Assembly (NCBI RefSeq): GCF_004127445.1
Contig: NZ_QEXM01000045.1
Coordinates: 62,001-126,000, forward strand
Direction of reading: 5' to 3'
Length of the DNA stretch: 64,000 nt
Source of the DNA: Streptomyces alfalfae
GTDB taxonomy: Bacteria; Actinomycetota; Actinomycetes; Streptomycetales; Streptomycetaceae
A program made the position numbers and the translations under genes. The notes beneath the pieces are model-generated. The model saw only the letters and a list, made by a program, of their open reading frames with translations, was not told where the DNA came from and did no database searches. Shown piece after piece: positions 17,120 through 28,357 of this stretch (position 1 is its first letter; each line of letters starts with the position of its first letter).

Positions 17120-18598
17120 GTGCGGCAGGGGGGATTAGTCAGCCCGTTTCCGTCGGCGCGCGGGCGTCTGGCGGACGGGACGATCAACCGGCCCGCGATC
17201 GACTGGGAGCAGCGGTACCGCCGTACCGTGATCACCAGCGATGCCATGACCACCGCCTTCGTGGTGGCGTCCATCGGCATCTTCTTCGGTGCCAGGGACG
17301 CGGCCAACTGGCACGAGAAGTGGGGCATCCTCGCCTTCGGCACCGAGGTGCTCATCCTGGGGGCGCTCGCGGTGAGCCGCGCGTGGGCCCCGGCCGTACT
17401 GGGTCAGGGAGCCGAGGAGTTCCGCCGGCTCGGGCGCTCGCTGTTCGCGGCGGTCGTCGTGCTGGCGCTCGGCGGGATAGCCCTCACCTCGCGCAACATC
17501 AAACTCTGGATCTTCGTCGCGGTCCCCGCGATCGCGCTCGTCACCATGACGGCGCGGTATCTCCTCCGCCTGTGGCTGCACAAGCAGCGCAAGGAGGGGC
17601 AGTGCCTGAGACCGGTGCTCGCCGCCGGGAGCGTGGCCACCGTGCAGGACCTGATCGCGCGGGCCCGCAAGTTCCCGCACCTCGGCTGGCGCGTGGACGC
17701 GGTCTGCACGACGGACGGACTCGGGCCCGACGGTGACCAACTGGACGGGGTGCCGGTCGTCGGCCGCCTGGCGGACGTCGCCAACCACGTCCGCCGCGAC
17801 GGCTACCGCGTCGTCGCGATCACCCCCGACCCGCACTGGTCACCGGACCGGCTGCAGCGTCTCGCCTGGAACCTCGAGGGCAGTGACGCCGAGATGGTCG
17901 TGGCGCCCGTCCTGATGGAGGTCGCGGGTCCGCGGCTGCACGTCGACGCGGTGCTCGGGATTCCGCTGCTGCGGGTCAGCATGCCGACCTTCACCGGGGG
18001 CCGGCGGGCGGTCAAGGGAGTCGTCGACCGGCTGGGCGCCGCGCTCCTGCTGCTGCTGTTGGCGCCGCTGATGGTGCTCGTCGCGCTGCTGGTGCTGGCG
18101 GACAGCCGGGGCGGGGCGCTGTACCGCCAGCGCCGGGTCGGCAAGGACGGCCGCGAGTTCACCATCTACAAGTTCCGCACCATGGTCGCCGGGGCCCACG
18201 GGGCGCGGGCCGAGCTCGCCGACCGCAACGAGGGCGCGGGCCTGCTGTTCAAGCTCCGCCGGGATCCGCGGGTGACCCGGGTCGGAGCGGTGCTGCGCCG
18301 GTACTCGCTGGACGAACTGCCGCAGTTGTTCAACGTGCTCACCGGGTCGATGTCGCTCGTCGGCCCGCGGCCCCCGCTGCCGGAGGAGTCCGCGGCGTAC
18401 GGGCCGGACATCCGGCGCCGTCTCCTGGTCAAGCCGGGTCTCACCGGCCTGTGGCAGATCAGCGGACGCAGCGACCTGCCGTGGGAGGAGGCGGTCCGGC
18501 TCGACCTGCGGTACGTGGAGGACTGGTCGCTCGCCCTGGACACCGTGATCTTGTGGAAGACGCTGCGTGCGGTGATCCATGGGCAGGGGGCCTACTGA
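17120..18598 (+). CDS. Undecaprenyl-phosphate sugar-1-phosphate transferase (polysaccharide initiation)
   Basis: WcaJ/WbaP-type polyprenyl glycosylphosphotransferase of about 492 aa. Four membrane helices come first, then a nucleotide-binding-like domain (residues ~155-280), a further helix (LLLLLLAPLMVLVALLVL), and the C-terminal catalytic domain with KFRTM, DELPQLFNVL, SLVGPRP and PGLTGLWQISGR. It transfers the first sugar phosphate to undecaprenyl phosphate on the inner face of the membrane. The GTG start is chosen after a G-rich Shine-Dalgarno; upstream in-frame codons encode low-complexity sequence. It is the first gene of the locus. Confidence 0.9.
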   Translation: MRQGGLVSPFPSARGRLADGTINRPAIDWEQRYRRTVITSDAMTTAFVVASIGIFFGARDAANWHEKWGILAFGTEVLILGALAVSRAWAPAVLGQGAEEFRRLGRSLFAAVVVLALGGIALTSRNIKLWIFVAVPAIALVTMTARYLLRLWLHKQRKEGQCLRPVLAAGSVATVQDLIARARKFPHLGWRVDAVCTTDGLGPDGDQLDGVPVVGRLADVANHVRRDGYRVVAITPDPHWSPDRLQRLAWNLEGSDAEMVVAPVLMEVAGPRLHVDAVLGIPLLRVSMPTFTGGRRAVKGVVDRLGAALLLLLLAPLMVLVALLVLADSRGGALYRQRRVGKDGREFTIYKFRTMVAGAHGARAELADRNEGAGLLFKLRRDPRVTRVGAVLRRYSLDELPQLFNVLTGSMSLVGPRPPLPEESAAYGPDIRRRLLVKPGLTGLWQISGRSDLPWEEAVRLDLRYVEDWSLALDTVILWKTLRAVIHGQGAY

Positions 18599-18668
18599 TG
18601 TGCGGGGGTCGGCATCCGGCCGGCGCACGGATCGCGGGCCGACAGGGCCCGCCTTGGGGGGACGGGTC

Positions 18669-19985
<1,317 letters not shown>

Positions 19986-19992
19986 CACATCG

Positions 19993-21255
19993 TTGAGTGA
20001 CGGGACCGGTGGCGGCCGGCGGGGCCGGCGCGCGCTGATCCTGGTGGAGAACCTGTCGGTGCCGTTCGACCGGCGGGTGTGGCAGGAGTGCACGACGCTG
20101 CGCGACGCGGGCTGGGAGGTGCACGTCATATGCCCGCAGGGCAGCAAGCGGGACACGGAGCCGGAAGCGGTGATCGACGGGGTGGCCGTCCACCGCTACC
20201 CGTTGCGCGCGGCCACCGGTGGCCCCGCCGGCTATCTGCGGGAGTACGGCTCGGCGCTGTGGCACACGGCCCGGCTGGTCCGCCGGGTCGGCCCGGTCCA
20301 CGTGGTCCACGCCTGCAACCCGCCCGACCTGCTGTTCCTGCCGGCACGGTGGCTGACGCGGCGCGGCGCGCGGTTCGTCTTCGACCAGCACGACCTGGTG
20401 CCCGAGCTGTACCTCTCCCGGTTCGACCGCGGCGAGGACCTGCTCTACCGCGGGGTGCGCGCCCTGGAGAGGCTGACCTACCGGGCCGCGGACATCGTGC
20501 TCGCCACGAACGAGAGCTACCGGGACGTCGCGGTGCGCCGCGGCGGCAAACGGCCGGAGGACGTCTTCGTGGTGCGCAGCGCGCCCGCGACCGATCGGTT
20601 CCGACCCGTGCCGCCCGAACCGGAGTTGAAGCGGGGCAAGCCCCATCTTCTGTGCTATCTCGGCGTCATGGGCCCCCAGGACGGCGTCGACTACGCCTTG
20701 CGGGCCCTGGCGAAGCTGCGCGACGAGCTCGGGCGGACCGACTGGCACGCGGTGTTCGTCGGCGGCGGCGACGCCTTCGACGCGATGGCAGAGCTTTCCC
20801 GGCGGCTCGGGCTCGACGGGCAGGTGGAGTTCACCGGGCGCGTTCCCGACGCCGACCTGGTGCGCCACCTGTCCACCGCGGACGTGTGCCTCTCCCCCGA
20901 CCCGCGCAATCCGCTCAACGACGTGTCGACCATGAACAAGGTCCTCGAATACATGGCGATGGGCCGGCCGATCGTCTCGTTCGACCTGAAGGAGGCGCGG
21001 GTCTCCGCGGGTGACGCCGCCGTCTACGCGCCCGCCAACGACGAGTCCGCGTTCGCCGGGCTCATCGCGCGGCTCATGGACGATCCGGAGAAGCGGGCCC
21101 AGATGGGCAAGACCGGCCAGGAGCGGATCACCGGGCGGCTCTCGTGGGAGAACTCGCAGGCGTCGCTGCTCGCCGCCTACGACGCCGCCTGCCGTGGCCG
21201 CACCCCGGCGCCGGCGCGCGGGCCGGCCCGCGCGAGGAAGAGGCCGCGTCGTTGA
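19993..21255 (+). CDS. GT4-family glycosyltransferase
   Basis: GT-B fold retaining glycosyltransferase of about 420 aa. The N-terminal domain begins ALILVENLSVPFDRRVWQE; the C-terminal nucleotide-sugar site has CLYLG-type strand entry LLCYLGVMGPQDGVDYALRA and NKVLEYMAMGRPIVSFDL with the family acidic residue. A basic tail ends the protein. I take the TTG at 19993 as start (GGTGA upstream), which puts the first strand near the N-terminus; no ATG or GTG is available. It adds a sugar to the lipid-linked unit in the cytoplasm. Confidence 0.85.
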   Translation: MSDGTGGGRRGRRALILVENLSVPFDRRVWQECTTLRDAGWEVHVICPQGSKRDTEPEAVIDGVAVHRYPLRAATGGPAGYLREYGSALWHTARLVRRVGPVHVVHACNPPDLLFLPARWLTRRGARFVFDQHDLVPELYLSRFDRGEDLLYRGVRALERLTYRAADIVLATNESYRDVAVRRGGKRPEDVFVVRSAPATDRFRPVPPEPELKRGKPHLLCYLGVMGPQDGVDYALRALAKLRDELGRTDWHAVFVGGGDAFDAMAELSRRLGLDGQVEFTGRVPDADLVRHLSTADVCLSPDPRNPLNDVSTMNKVLEYMAMGRPIVSFDLKEARVSAGDAAVYAPANDESAFAGLIARLMDDPEKRAQMGKTGQERITGRLSWENSQASLLAAYDAACRGRTPAPARGPARARKRPRR

Positions 21256-22646
21256 GTGAGGACACGATACGCCTGGTCACGATCGGGCGGATCCTGCGCC
21301 GGCGTTGGCGGCTGCTCGCCGCCCTCGCCGTGGTGGGCGCACTCGTGGGCTACGGCGCCTCGGTGCTGTTCCCGCCCCGCTACACGGCGTCGGCGTCCGT
21401 CCTGCTGCCGGGGCAGTGGGAGGAGCGCGAGCTGCTGACCCAGGTGGACATCGCGACCAGTTCGGCGGTGGTCGACCGCGCGGCCGCCAAGCTCGGCCGG
21501 GGCGACGCGGGCGGTGACCTGCGGGAGCGGGTGAGCGCCAAGGCCGCCGACGGGAACATCATCAGGATATCCGGCACGGCCGACACCCCGCGGGGCGCGC
21601 AGCGGCTCGCCGACCGCATGGCCGGGGAGTTCATCGCGTTCGCCGCGCGGATCACGGGCGGCGACGACACCGGCCCCGAGGCGGCCACGGGGCCCGAGGC
21701 GCTGCGCGAGAAGGTCACCGAGACCAACCGCCGCATCTCCGACCTGGCCGACGCCGCCGACCCGGGGCGGACCGTGGAGAGCGTGCAGGCCCGGACCTCG
21801 CTGGAGAAGCTCCGCACCGCGCTGGAGGAGGCCATGAAGAAGCTGGAGGAGGCCGACCCGGCGTCCGACAAGGCCGGCATGGTCGTCATGGGCCCGGCGG
21901 TCAGACCCACCGGCGAGGCGCCGCCCACGCGGGTGCAGCTCATCGCCGGCGGGGCGCTGCTGTTCTTCCTGCTCGCGGTCGTCGGCCATCTCACCGCCGC
22001 GCGGATGAACCGCAGGCCGCGCACCGAGGCGGAGATCGCCGCGGCGCTCGGCTCGACGCTCATCGGCACGGTCGACGTGCCGGCCGAACCGGGTGCGCGG
22101 CGGCCGGAGGGCCAGGGCCTCCTGGCCCGGACCCGCCGGTTCCTCGGGCTCGGCACCCGGTGGGACATGCCCGCCCCGCAGGCGTCGGGCGACGAGGCCG
22201 GCCGACGCATCCGCTACCGGCGGGTGTGCGCCCGCCTCCGGGAGCGGCTTCCGGCGCCCCGGCGGCTGCTGGTCGTCGTGCCGGAGGACGACGAGACCGC
22301 CCGCCGGGCCGCCGGGCGGCTCGTCACCGAGGCCGAGAGCGGCCCGTCCGCGGGCGGAGGAGATCCCCTGCTGCGGGTGGTGGAGGTGCCGGCGTCCCAG
22401 CCGGTGGTGCCGGACCGCGACACCGAGTCGGGCGCCCTGGTCGTGCTCAGCCCGGGCAGCCGGACCCCGGAGGAGCTGGCGGGCATCGCCGAGGCCTGTG
22501 CGGACGGCGGGCACGAGGTCGTCGGCGTCGTCCTCGCCGACGCGGTCCGGGTCCGTCCCGCGCGGGACGCCGGTCGTCCCGCTCCCGCCGAGGGCGCCGC
22601 TCCGGCGCTCGCGGCCCCCGGCCACGGGACGGGAGGTTCGGGGTGA
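21252..22646 (+). CDS. Wzz-like chain-length protein with degenerate C-terminal domain
   Basis: Membrane protein of 464 aa. A TM helix near residues 18-38 (LLAALAVVGALVGYGASVLF), an extracytoplasmic region with coiled-coil character (LEKLRTALEEAMKKLEE), a second TM (LIAGGALLFFLLAVVGHL), then a cytoplasmic tail. The tail has strands resembling a tyrosine-autokinase domain (RRLLVVVPEDDET), but the P-loop is replaced by PEDDETARR, so ATP binding is unlikely. The start is a TTG overlapping the preceding stop (TTGA). It likely regulates polymer length together with the next gene. Confidence 0.75.
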   Translation: MSEDTIRLVTIGRILRRRWRLLAALAVVGALVGYGASVLFPPRYTASASVLLPGQWEERELLTQVDIATSSAVVDRAAAKLGRGDAGGDLRERVSAKAADGNIIRISGTADTPRGAQRLADRMAGEFIAFAARITGGDDTGPEAATGPEALREKVTETNRRISDLADAADPGRTVESVQARTSLEKLRTALEEAMKKLEEADPASDKAGMVVMGPAVRPTGEAPPTRVQLIAGGALLFFLLAVVGHLTAARMNRRPRTEAEIAAALGSTLIGTVDVPAEPGARRPEGQGLLARTRRFLGLGTRWDMPAPQASGDEAGRRIRYRRVCARLRERLPAPRRLLVVVPEDDETARRAAGRLVTEAESGPSAGGGDPLLRVVEVPASQPVVPDRDTESGALVVLSPGSRTPEELAGIAEACADGGHEVVGVVLADAVRVRPARDAGRPAPAEGAAPALAAPGHGTGGSG

Positions 22647-24205
22647 CGACGAGCACGGCCACGGAGCCGTCGGAAGCCGCACCGCTGCTGAACCTCCAGG
22701 CGCTGGTGGTGGCGGTGCGCAGACGCCGCCGCCTGTGGTGCTGCCTGGCGCTGCTGGGGATGCTGGCCGGCGTCGCGGTGGCGGTCGCGCTGCCGCCGCC
22801 ACCGACCGCGATGACGAAGGTGCTCGTCACGCACCCGGAGGACCAGCCCAACGACACCGGCACGCTGATCCGCACCGACGTCGAGCTGTTGGGGACCACG
22901 CGCATCGCCGCCAAGGCTCTGCGGGCCCTGGACTCCCCCGAGAGGCCGGAGGACTTCATCGAGGACTACCGGGGCACCGGCCTGACCAACAACGTGCTGC
23001 GGATCGATGTGACGGGTGACAGCGACGCGCAGGCGGTGGCCCGGGCCGGGGCCCTGGCCGACGCGTTCGTCGCCGACCATGTGCGGCGGATGCGGGAGAC
23101 CGCGAAGGCCGAGGCCAAGGCCCTGCTCGAACAACGCGACCGGATGCGGGACGAACTCACCGACGTCAACGAGGCGATCGGCGACCGGACGCCGGAGGGC
23201 GACCCGGAGGCGTCGGCGGCCATCGAGTCGCTCTTCGCCCGCCGCGCCGAGCTGAACTCGCGGATCGCCGACTTCGACCAGCGGGCCGCCGAGGCGCGTA
23301 CGGGCACGCCCAAGCTCATCGCCGGCACCCAGATCGTGGACGCGCCGCGCGTGGTGCCGCACTCGCTGCCCAGGACGGTCGCCGTCAACGCGGCGATCGG
23401 GCTCGTCCTCGGCCTCGTCGTCGGGCTCGCGCTGGCCGCGGTCGGCGCGGTCGTGGCGGACCGCCCGGTGCTGCGCCGGGAGATCGCGGCGAACCTCGGC
23501 GCGTCGGTCGTCGCGGAGCTGCGCCGCACGCCGCGGCTGTCGGTCCCGCGGTGGCGGAGCCGCCGGACCAGGGCGGCGCGGGCACGGCTCACCACGACCC
23601 TGGCCCGTGCCGTGCGGGGCTCCGCGGAATCGGTGTCGCTCCTCGAACTGGGCTGCGCGCGCGATACGAGCGCGCTCGCCCTGGACGTCGCGAGGACGCT
23701 GGCGGCGGACGGCCCCGTGGCCGTCGTCGACGGTCTGCCCGGCCGGGAGCTGTCCGGCGGCCGGCGGCACCCCGACGACCCGTCCGTGGTCAGCGGCGAG
23801 CGTGCTGCGGCCCTCGGGCGTCAGGTGCGCAGGATCGGCGTGGGCTCGGTCGCACCCGGCACGGCGTGGACCGACCTCCAGCACCTCGGCGGTGAGACCG
23901 TGCTCGTCGTGCGGGCCGGGCACGGCAGCGCCGCGTGGCTGCACACCGTGGCACGGCAACTCGCCGACCAGCGCATACCGGTGATCGGGGTGGTGCTGAT
24001 CGACCCCGATCCGCGCGACAGGACCGACGGCACGCTGTGGGACGGGCTCCACACCGCCCTGCGCGGCCACCACGAACGGCCGGCCCGGCGAAGCGACGGG
24101 GGCGCCTCCCCCGCCGTCGGCGCCGTGGGGGAAGGCCGGCTCCGGACGGAACGGCCGTTGCTGCCGGCCGCACGGGTCCCGGACAGCGACCAGGAGGTGC
24201 GGTAG
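22643..24205 (+). CDS. Wzz/BY-kinase-like protein lacking Walker motifs
   Basis: Protein of 520 aa with a TM near residues 36-56, a periplasmic-type helical hairpin (MRETAKAEAKALLEQRDRM...), a second TM (AAIGLVLGLVVGLALAAVGAV) and a large cytoplasmic domain. That domain aligns in order with bacterial tyrosine kinases. However, the Walker A position reads LGCARDTSALAL and the A' position reads VAVVDGLPG, so the nucleotide-binding residues are missing and no tyrosine-rich tail is present. It begins with a GTGA overlap. Probably a co-polymerase or scaffold, not an active kinase. Confidence 0.75.
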   Translation: MTTSTATEPSEAAPLLNLQALVVAVRRRRRLWCCLALLGMLAGVAVAVALPPPPTAMTKVLVTHPEDQPNDTGTLIRTDVELLGTTRIAAKALRALDSPERPEDFIEDYRGTGLTNNVLRIDVTGDSDAQAVARAGALADAFVADHVRRMRETAKAEAKALLEQRDRMRDELTDVNEAIGDRTPEGDPEASAAIESLFARRAELNSRIADFDQRAAEARTGTPKLIAGTQIVDAPRVVPHSLPRTVAVNAAIGLVLGLVVGLALAAVGAVVADRPVLRREIAANLGASVVAELRRTPRLSVPRWRSRRTRAARARLTTTLARAVRGSAESVSLLELGCARDTSALALDVARTLAADGPVAVVDGLPGRELSGGRRHPDDPSVVSGERAAALGRQVRRIGVGSVAPGTAWTDLQHLGGETVLVVRAGHGSAAWLHTVARQLADQRIPVIGVVLIDPDPRDRTDGTLWDGLHTALRGHHERPARRSDGGASPAVGAVGEGRLRTERPLLPAARVPDSDQEVR

Positions 24206-24207
24206 AC

Positions 24208-26136
24208 ATGTGTGGCATCGCGGGCACGTTTCGATGGCCGGACGGGAAGGCCGTCACCGACCGGCTCACCGAGGTCCTGGCCCACCGCGGCCCTGACGGG
24301 GCCGGCCGGTACAGCCACTCCGCGGGCGACGGCGAGGTGCACCTCGGGCACCGCCGGCTCGCCATCATCGACCTGTCGGAGACCGGCGCCCAGCCGATGG
24401 TCTCCGACGGCCTCGCCCTCACGTACAACGGCGAGCTGTACAACGCGCCCGATCTGCGCGCCGAGCTGACGGCGGCCGGGGTGCGCTTCCGCGGCACCTC
24501 CGACACCGAGGTGCTCCTCGAAGCCTGGCGGCGCTGGGGCACGGACTGCCTGCCGCGGCTGCGCGGCATGTTCGCCTTCGCGGTCTTCGACGAGCGGACC
24601 GGTGAACTGGTCCTCGCCCGCGACCAGCTCGGCATCAAGCCGCTGTTCCTGCTCCGGCGCGGCACGGGCCTGATGTTCGCCTCCGAGCTCAAGGCGCTCG
24701 CCACGGTGAACGGCGGGTCGCTCCAGGTCGACGAGGCGGCGATGGTGGCCTCGCTGCTGTACTACTGGGTGCCGGACTCGCGCTGCGCGTTCCGCGAGGC
24801 GGAGAAGCTGCCGCCGGGGAGCTGGCTGCGGTGCGGGCCGGACGGCCGGGTGGAGCGCGGCCGGTACTGGAACCTGCGGGACGTCGCCGCGGAGGGGCGG
24901 GAGCGGGCGCTCGCCGGTGAGCTTCCGGACGTGGCCGCCATCGTCGAGGAGTCGAACCGGCGGCACCTGCTCTCCGACGTCCCCGTGGCGACCTTCCTCT
25001 CCGGTGGTCTCGACTCCAGCTATCTGACCGCGCTCGCGGCCCGCCACCGGCCGGGGATCTCCGCGTACACGATCGGGTTCCGCGCCGAGGACGCCAAGTT
25101 CGAGGCGATGCCGGACGACCTGCGCTACGCGCGGCAGGTGGCCGAGCGGTTCGGCGTCGACCTGCACGAGATCGAGATCGCACCGAACGTGCTCGACCTG
25201 CTGCCGAAGATGACGTACCACCTGGACGAGCCGATCGGTGATCCCGCCGCGATCAACACGTTCCTGATCTGCTCGGCCGCCCGGGAGGCCGGGGTCAAGG
25301 TGATGCTCTCGGGGATGGGCGCCGACGAGTTGTTCGCCGGGTACCGCAAGCACCTGGCCAACCTGCTCGCGCTGCGCTACCAGCGCGTCCCGCGGCCCCT
25401 GCGGCACGGCCTGGCACGGGCGGTGGACCGGCTGCCGGTCGCCTCGTCGCGCCGGGGCTACCGGTCGGTGCGCTTCGCCAAGCGGTTCCTCTCCTTCGCC
25501 GACCTGCCGGAGGAGACCGCCTTCCGGCGCAGCTACACCATGTACGACCGGGAAGAACTGCTCGGCCTGGTCAGTCCCGACCTGGCGGGGACGGTCGACG
25601 ACGTGCTGACCGAGCACGCGGACGTCTACGAGGACAACGCACTCGACGACTTCGTCAACCGCATGTGCCTCGGCGACTCCCGGATGTTCCTGCCGGGCCT
25701 GAACCTCGCCTACACCGACCGCTCCAGCATGGCCGCGTCGACCGAGGTGCGGGTGCCGTACGTGGACGTCGAGGTGGTCAAGGCGGCGTTCACCGTGCCC
25801 GGCGACCGCAAGATCGTCGGACGGCAGGGCAAGGCCGCCCTGAAGGAGGCGGCCGGTTCGGTCCTGCCGCCGGAGATCGTGTACCGGCCCAAGGGCCTGT
25901 TCAGCGCCCCGCTGCGCGCCTGGATGAGCCGGGACCTCGCGCCGCTGGTGCGCGAGGTGGTGAACGACGGCGAGCTGGTCCGCTCCGGGCTGCTGCGCCG
26001 CGAGGCGCTGGCCCGGCTCGTCGCCGAGGACGCCGCCGGGCAGCGGGACTTCTCCAAGCACCTATGGCATGTGCTGACCCTCGAGTACTGGTACCGCGGC
26101 GCGACCTCCGGCTCCGGCCGGGGCGAAGCGGCCTGA
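24208..26136 (+). CDS. AsnB-like glutamine-dependent amidotransferase
   Basis: Full-length asparagine synthetase-family protein of 642 aa. The N-terminal Ntn amidohydrolase starts directly with the nucleophile Cys2 (MCGIAG), with HRGPDG and YNGELYN. The synthetase domain has the PP-loop FLSGGLDSS near residue 266 and GMGADELFAGY. In polysaccharide loci such enzymes amidate uronic acids to uronamides; with a GDP-mannose dehydrogenase two genes upstream, that is the most likely role here rather than asparagine supply. The start is only three bases after the previous stop. Confidence 0.85.
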   Translation: MCGIAGTFRWPDGKAVTDRLTEVLAHRGPDGAGRYSHSAGDGEVHLGHRRLAIIDLSETGAQPMVSDGLALTYNGELYNAPDLRAELTAAGVRFRGTSDTEVLLEAWRRWGTDCLPRLRGMFAFAVFDERTGELVLARDQLGIKPLFLLRRGTGLMFASELKALATVNGGSLQVDEAAMVASLLYYWVPDSRCAFREAEKLPPGSWLRCGPDGRVERGRYWNLRDVAAEGRERALAGELPDVAAIVEESNRRHLLSDVPVATFLSGGLDSSYLTALAARHRPGISAYTIGFRAEDAKFEAMPDDLRYARQVAERFGVDLHEIEIAPNVLDLLPKMTYHLDEPIGDPAAINTFLICSAAREAGVKVMLSGMGADELFAGYRKHLANLLALRYQRVPRPLRHGLARAVDRLPVASSRRGYRSVRFAKRFLSFADLPEETAFRRSYTMYDREELLGLVSPDLAGTVDDVLTEHADVYEDNALDDFVNRMCLGDSRMFLPGLNLAYTDRSSMAASTEVRVPYVDVEVVKAAFTVPGDRKIVGRQGKAALKEAAGSVLPPEIVYRPKGLFSAPLRAWMSRDLAPLVREVVNDGELVRSGLLRREALARLVAEDAAGQRDFSKHLWHVLTLEYWYRGATSGSGRGEAA

Positions 26137-26161
26137 CAGCGTAGAAACAAGAGGAGCTCGG

Positions 26162-28357
26162 GTGAAACAGGTTGTGCAGAACTACAAGAGCGGCGAACTC
26201 GCGCTGCTCGACGTGCCCGTGCCGGGGTGCAAGCAGGGCGGTGTGCTGGTCCGCAGCGCCTACTCGCTGATCTCCACCGGGACCGAGCTCATGAAGGTGT
26301 CCGAGGCCGGCATGTCGATGGTGGGCAAGGCCCGCTCCCGGCCCGACCAGGTCGCCAAGGTCATGCAGAGCGTGGCCACGAACGGGGTGCCCGCCACCTA
26401 CCGCAAGGTGATGGGCAAGCTCGACTCCTACACGCCCCTCGGCTACTCGCTGTGCGGCGTGGTCGAGCAGGTCGGCCCCGGCGTCGACGACGTGGCGGTC
26501 GGCGACCTGGTGGCGTGCGCCGGCAACGAGCACGCGCTGCACGCCGAGCTGAACTGGGTGCCGAAGAACCTCTACGCCCCGGTGCCCGACGGCCTCGCGC
26601 CCCGGCACGCGGCCTTCGGCACCGTCGGGTCGATCGCGATGCAGGGCGTCCGCCGCGGCGAACCGCAGCTCGGCGACGTGGCGCTGGTCATCGGCCTCGG
26701 CCTCATCGGGCAGTTGGTGGTGCAGCTCCTCGCGGCCTCCGGCGTCCGCGTCGTCGGCGCCGACCCCGACCCGGCGCGCTGCGAGCTCGCCGAGCGGCTG
26801 GGCGCCGCGGCCTGCGGCGATCCCGCGTCCCCGGCCGTGGAGAGCGCCGTCGCCGAACTCACCGGCGGCCACGGCGTGGACCAGGTGTACCTGGCCGCCG
26901 GCGGCGGCAGCAACCAGCCCGTCGAGCTGGCCGCCCACCTGAGCAGGGACCGCGGCCGGGTCGTCGACATCGGCAAGTGCAGCCTGGACCTGCCGTGGAA
27001 CGCGTACTACGAGAAGGAACTCGACGTACGGTTCTCCCGCAGTTACGGACCCGGGCGCTACGACCCGGAGTACGAACTCCAGGGCCGGGACTACCCGATC
27101 GGCTACGTGCGCTGGACCGAGCGCCGCAACCTGGCGTGCTTCCTCGACCTCGTCGCCCGCGGCAGCGTCGACGTGGAGCCGCTGATCTCCCACATCGCCG
27201 ACTTCGACGACGCCGTCGACACCTACCAGCGGCTCAAGGACGGCGACCTGAAGGCCGTGGCCGTGCTGTTCCGCTACCCCGGCCGTCCGGAGCCCGCCGC
27301 CGAGGCGGAGGCCCCGGCGGTGGCCGTGCCCGCGGTGCGCCGCGAGGGCGGAGGGGCCGGCCCGGCGCGGGCGGCGCGGGGGCCGGTGCGGGTCGCGTTC
27401 GTCGGCGCGGGCAACTACGCGACGTCGATGCTGCTGCCGCACCTGGCGGAGCGCGACGGCGTCGAGCTGTCCACGGTCGTCACCACGACGGCGCTGTCCG
27501 CGGCCAACGCGAAGCGGAAGTTCGGCTTCGCAGCGGCGACCACCGACCTCGACGCCGTGCTCGGCGACAAGTCCGTCGACGCGGTGTTCGTGGTCACCCG
27601 GCACAGCTCGCACGCCGAACTGACCCGCAAGGCGCTGCTCGCCGGCAAGGCCGTGTTCGTGGAGAAGCCGCTGGCGCTCACCGAGGACGAGCTGACCGAT
27701 GTGCTCGCGGTGGTGGAGGAGTCCGGCAACGACCGGCTGCAGGTGGGCTTCAACCGCCGCTTCGCGCCGCTCCTGCGGGAGGCGCGGACCCGGTTCGGCG
27801 CCAGGACCGGCCCGGCGAGCGTCCGCTACCTGGTCAACGCGGGACGGCTCGCACACGGCAGCTGGTACCTCCGGCAGGGCACCGAGGGTTCGCGGTTCGC
27901 GGGTGAGGGCGGGCACTTCATCGACACGGTGAGCTGGCTGCTCGCGGCCGACCCGGTCTCGGTGTACGCGACCGCGACGCCCGGCAACGAGGACCTGCAG
28001 ATCGTGCTGCGCTACCCGGACGGTTCCACCGCCACCCTCAGCTACGTCACCACGGGCCCCGCCGGGTTCCCCAAGGAGACTCTGGACATGGTCGCGGACG
28101 GCCACGCCCTGCGGCTCGACGACTTCGTCCGCGCCACGGTGTACGACGGCGGGCGCAAGCGGTGGGTCAGCTCGCGGCTGCCCAAGGCCAGGGACAAGGG
28201 GCAGTCCGCCGAACTGGCGTCGTTCGTCAAGGCCGTGCGGACCGGCGGGCCGATGCCGGTGCCGCTGGAGTCCCTCGTCGCCACCACGGCGGCCACCCTC
28301 GCCGTGCGGACCGCCCTGGTCAGCGGGGCGCCGGTGACCCTGGCGGGGCCGCGATGA
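26162..28357 (+). CDS. Two-domain oxidoreductase (zinc-type alcohol dehydrogenase + Gfo/Idh/MocA)
   Basis: Fusion of 731 aa. Residues ~1-380 form a medium-chain alcohol dehydrogenase-like domain (STGTELMKV, GYSLCGVVEQVGPGV, VIGLGLIGQLVVQLLAASG). Residues ~415-731 form a Gfo/Idh/MocA oxidoreductase (RVAFVGAGNYATSMLLPHL, VEKPLALTEDEL). Such bi-domain proteins occur in exopolysaccharide loci beside heparinase-like and AsnB-like genes, probably oxidising a sugar at C3 or a uronate. Substrate unknown. AGGAG before a GTG sets the start; the end overlaps the next gene (ATGA). Confidence 0.82.
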   Translation: MKQVVQNYKSGELALLDVPVPGCKQGGVLVRSAYSLISTGTELMKVSEAGMSMVGKARSRPDQVAKVMQSVATNGVPATYRKVMGKLDSYTPLGYSLCGVVEQVGPGVDDVAVGDLVACAGNEHALHAELNWVPKNLYAPVPDGLAPRHAAFGTVGSIAMQGVRRGEPQLGDVALVIGLGLIGQLVVQLLAASGVRVVGADPDPARCELAERLGAAACGDPASPAVESAVAELTGGHGVDQVYLAAGGGSNQPVELAAHLSRDRGRVVDIGKCSLDLPWNAYYEKELDVRFSRSYGPGRYDPEYELQGRDYPIGYVRWTERRNLACFLDLVARGSVDVEPLISHIADFDDAVDTYQRLKDGDLKAVAVLFRYPGRPEPAAEAEAPAVAVPAVRREGGGAGPARAARGPVRVAFVGAGNYATSMLLPHLAERDGVELSTVVTTTALSAANAKRKFGFAAATTDLDAVLGDKSVDAVFVVTRHSSHAELTRKALLAGKAVFVEKPLALTEDELTDVLAVVEESGNDRLQVGFNRRFAPLLREARTRFGARTGPASVRYLVNAGRLAHGSWYLRQGTEGSRFAGEGGHFIDTVSWLLAADPVSVYATATPGNEDLQIVLRYPDGSTATLSYVTTGPAGFPKETLDMVADGHALRLDDFVRATVYDGGRKRWVSSRLPKARDKGQSAELASFVKAVRTGGPMPVPLESLVATTAATLAVRTALVSGAPVTLAGPR

